DNA from: Tethya wilhelma
Taxonomy: Eukaryota; Porifera; Demospongiae; Tethyida; Tethyidae
Assembly: GCA_964030475.1 (NCBI GenBank)
Contig: CAXIPT010000006.1
Location: 2,618,234-2,682,233, forward strand
Reading direction: 5' to 3'
Length of the DNA: 64,000 nt
Shown: positions 61,660 to 64,000 of the stretch, one piece after another
Layout: each line of letters opens with the position of its first letter
Numbering within the stretch: position 1 is the stretch's first letter
Translations under genes and position numbers: made by a program
Notes under the pieces: generated by a model
The model's input: only the letters and a program-made list of their open reading frames with translations
What the model was told of the DNA's origin: nothing
Database searches by the model: none

Positions 61660-63230
61660 TAAATTCACTGATTAAGTATCACAATATATTGTACAATAGT
61701 ATAGGACCTGGTATTGTAGGAATAGGTTGACGTCCCATCATCACAACAAAAGATGGCTAACTTAGTAAGCTTTCAAAATAGCCTTTCTCATGCATGAAGA
61801 CAGTTTTCTTACTGTTACAGTACAAAGACAAGAAAGTTCCTAGAGCACTAGCACTCTGATGAGAATGCTGGCAAGGCCATTCCTACAATGCATGGCATTG
61901 CATGCATGCATATTTTTTTGTAGATCTAGGTTCCTCATGACAATGTGGAACCTACATACCTTGACAAGTGTAACACACTTCGGTACCATAAATGTACTCT
62001 TCAATAAAAACTACAAATCTATTGCAATAGTGCATGTATATACCCATTAGATCTCTGCATTATAGGTTCCTCAAGGGGAACCTACTGCGTGAATAGACTC
62101 CTTACACCGTGATCGGTTCCCACAGTCATAATATACTTTTATATAGCTATCAGTGGCAGGCCCCGGGGTGACCGGTTCCTCTCTATATACTATGCATGTA
62201 TTTGTTAGTGCATGGATCGGAACTTCGCCTTGTACCATGCACATGACCGTCTTAGACTTTCCCTCATTCATGCAATAATAATTTCCATATAAAGTTACTA
62301 AAGACATATCATTCAGTAACTGATTTGTATACTTTGAAAGTTCTAAAGTTAAATTTTTCAAAGCTAATAGGCTCTAGTTTGTAGGAAAAGTGAAAATCAA
62401 TAATTTTTGAAAGCTTATAGGCTATTATACTTTGTCCGAATACAAAGTTAATAGCATGCTACACTTGTTTCACTATAGTCGATCGTCATCTAATCATCTA
62501 ATTCAAGCTAGCTGCCATGGAGTGGTCATGATGCTATTAATAAAAAAGCTACTCGTGCTATACTTTATATACTTGAAGCATTGACAATAATTATGCATGC
62601 ATTATATGCATGTGGTTGGATATGTCACACTATAATAGTTAACATCCAGGTGTACCAATGCTCATTTCACATGATTATATACTTGGTATTATCATATTAT
62701 AAGCAAAGTTTTGTGTGTCCGTCCGTGTGTCACGGGAGTTCACCGGAAGTGATGCGACCTCGAGCTAAAACGCTACTTTTTCTCTAGACTGTGGAGAATG
62801 CAAGCTAAGAAAAGTATGCCTAGAGAGCTAGCTTAGACAGTACTAGCCTAGGATAGAATCACAGGCGCTACAAGTATGGCTGACTATTTTTGAGATCGCT
62901 AACAAGGCTTACCAGTGGCATCTGTATCGGCCAAAGAAGCGTGATAGAGCAGCCAATCTTTTACAAAAGTAGCGTAGCAAGGGGAGGCCTTTCGCTTCTA
63001 GGAGTCTGCTTCTCTGTCGCTGTACACGAAACACAGCTAGCCAGATAACGAGTTTCTTTGCCAGCTGATTGCAAAAATGGCGGAAGTCGGAAAAGGGTCG
63101 TCTGTGACGTCACGTAGTGAGCTAAATTAATTGCATTGCTGAGGTCCAAATTGCAAAGAGGAGCAATGCATACCTTTCACTGCCCTGTACAGATGCCTGT
63201 GCACTGCTTGCATGCATCTAGCAGTAAANA
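61098..63230. other. noncoding region with (GA)n and short hairpins
   Basis: (GA)n at 61611-61656. Small inverted pairs AGGTTCC/GGAACCT near 61927-61962 and 62064-62083. No convincing ORF, tRNA or conserved element. Confidence 0.5.
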
Positions 63231-63324
63231 CTACATCATGGTAGGAATAAAAATGGTCATGCTTACTTTATAGGTTCAAACAAATGTCCGGAAATAGGTT
63301 GTGTCCGACAATAGATTACTTACT

Positions 63325-64000
63325 CTATAGCTGAAAGAGTTGTGATGGATAAAGATCATGATGAAAATACGAAAATTTAAATGTTGGACCACACTGTGCA
63401 AAAAAGGGCATGTGGTGTGTACAAAAAAGATCAAGATTTTTCTGGCAGGTATTTGCTGATTTGAACACACCAACAAAAATTCACATTATACAATAATTTA
63501 TTATATATTTACAGCAGACATCCACTTACAAACATTGGAATGTAGTACATCAAATTAAACATGAGACACAAAATGGCCAAATCATACAAAGCAAGCCAAC
63601 AAGATGGAGTAGGATGTTGGACTGTTGATAAGGAAGTCTTCTCATGCAGCATATGATATACTCAACAAAAGCCCACGAATGGCAACAATACTCTAGCTCA
63701 GCTGGTCTATTACAACCATCCGGCTGCTTTGAAATAATAATACATCAATTTTTCAAAATTTTGAATGAGTGATGTTCCAAAGAGAAACTAGAATGGCTAT
63801 AACAATATTTATAGACACTCCCTTTCTTAGGTACATGTATATCGATCTGTAAAAACCTCTAATAAACTTATTAGCAAATGGAAACTACAGATACATGTAT
63901 AGGCATGCAATTCAATGCTTCAAAGATCCTTCTACCAATAAACAAGGGACAGGGGCTTACCTCTGAGGTGACATCAGGCTGCTGCAGCTCACACTAGAGG
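63325..64000 (-). repeat. MEF2: inverted second copy of the MEF2 exon 5/intron 5 region
   Basis: 63325-64000 is the reverse complement of about 43165-44097, including the 3' end of exon 5 and its donor (63961 onward reads CTCTGAGGTGACATCAGGCT). It lacks the 239-bp insertion found at 43376-43614. It runs to the right edge. Confidence 0.9.

Overview
The window reads as nuclear DNA of an early-branching animal, most likely a demosponge of the Amphimedon kind. It is AT-rich, has many short GT-AG introns, carries a canonical MEF2 MADS-box gene and an animal-type beta-mannosidase, and contains expanded secreted and membrane protein families of a type I associate with sponges. The organism call is inference; no database was consulted.

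Layout. (1) 1-10.8 kb: four incomplete beta-mannosidase (GH2) units: a 5' end running off the left edge (A), a long unit lacking its last exons (B), and two 3' halves facing away from each other across a single N at 9285 (C minus, D plus). (2) 10.9-24.7 kb, minus: a WD40-repeat gene. Its splice phases join exons at 23.2 kb and 12.7 kb across a 10.5-kb intron that holds, on the opposite strand, two intact intronless multi-pass membrane protein genes (15179-17062, 19017-20846) and a scrambled pseudogene. (3) 24.8-25.9 kb: first exon of a small secreted protein, then a decayed membrane-gene fragment after another single N. (4) 26.5-29.3 kb, minus: a nuclear protein with two copies of the Cys/His pattern of the GCN5/PCAF N-terminal domain. 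(5) 29.4-58.8 kb, plus: MEF2. Exons 1-3 occur at 31.1-32.05 kb; exons 2-9 occur again, without internal single-N joins, at 41.4-58.8 kb. The 13.6-kb intron between exons 5 and 6 of the second copy holds five intronless minus-strand genes or near-genes for secreted fibrinogen-related, lectin-like proteins; more members and fragments lie at 32-41.3 kb. (6) 60.0-61.1 kb, minus: a protein kinase. (7) 61.1-64 kb: noncoding and repeats, ending in an inverted second copy of the MEF2 exon-5 region.

Two themes stand out. First, both lineage-specific families (lectin-like and multi-pass membrane) sit as intronless tandem genes inside long introns of conserved nuclear genes, antisense to the host. Second, single Ns (9285, 24974, 26081, 32051, 41285, 63230) coincide with abrupt changes of content and with second copies of the same locus, so part of the apparent duplication is probably alternative haplotypes placed side by side. 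Those second copies are useful: they give empty sites that define several short inverted-repeat elements and their target duplications.
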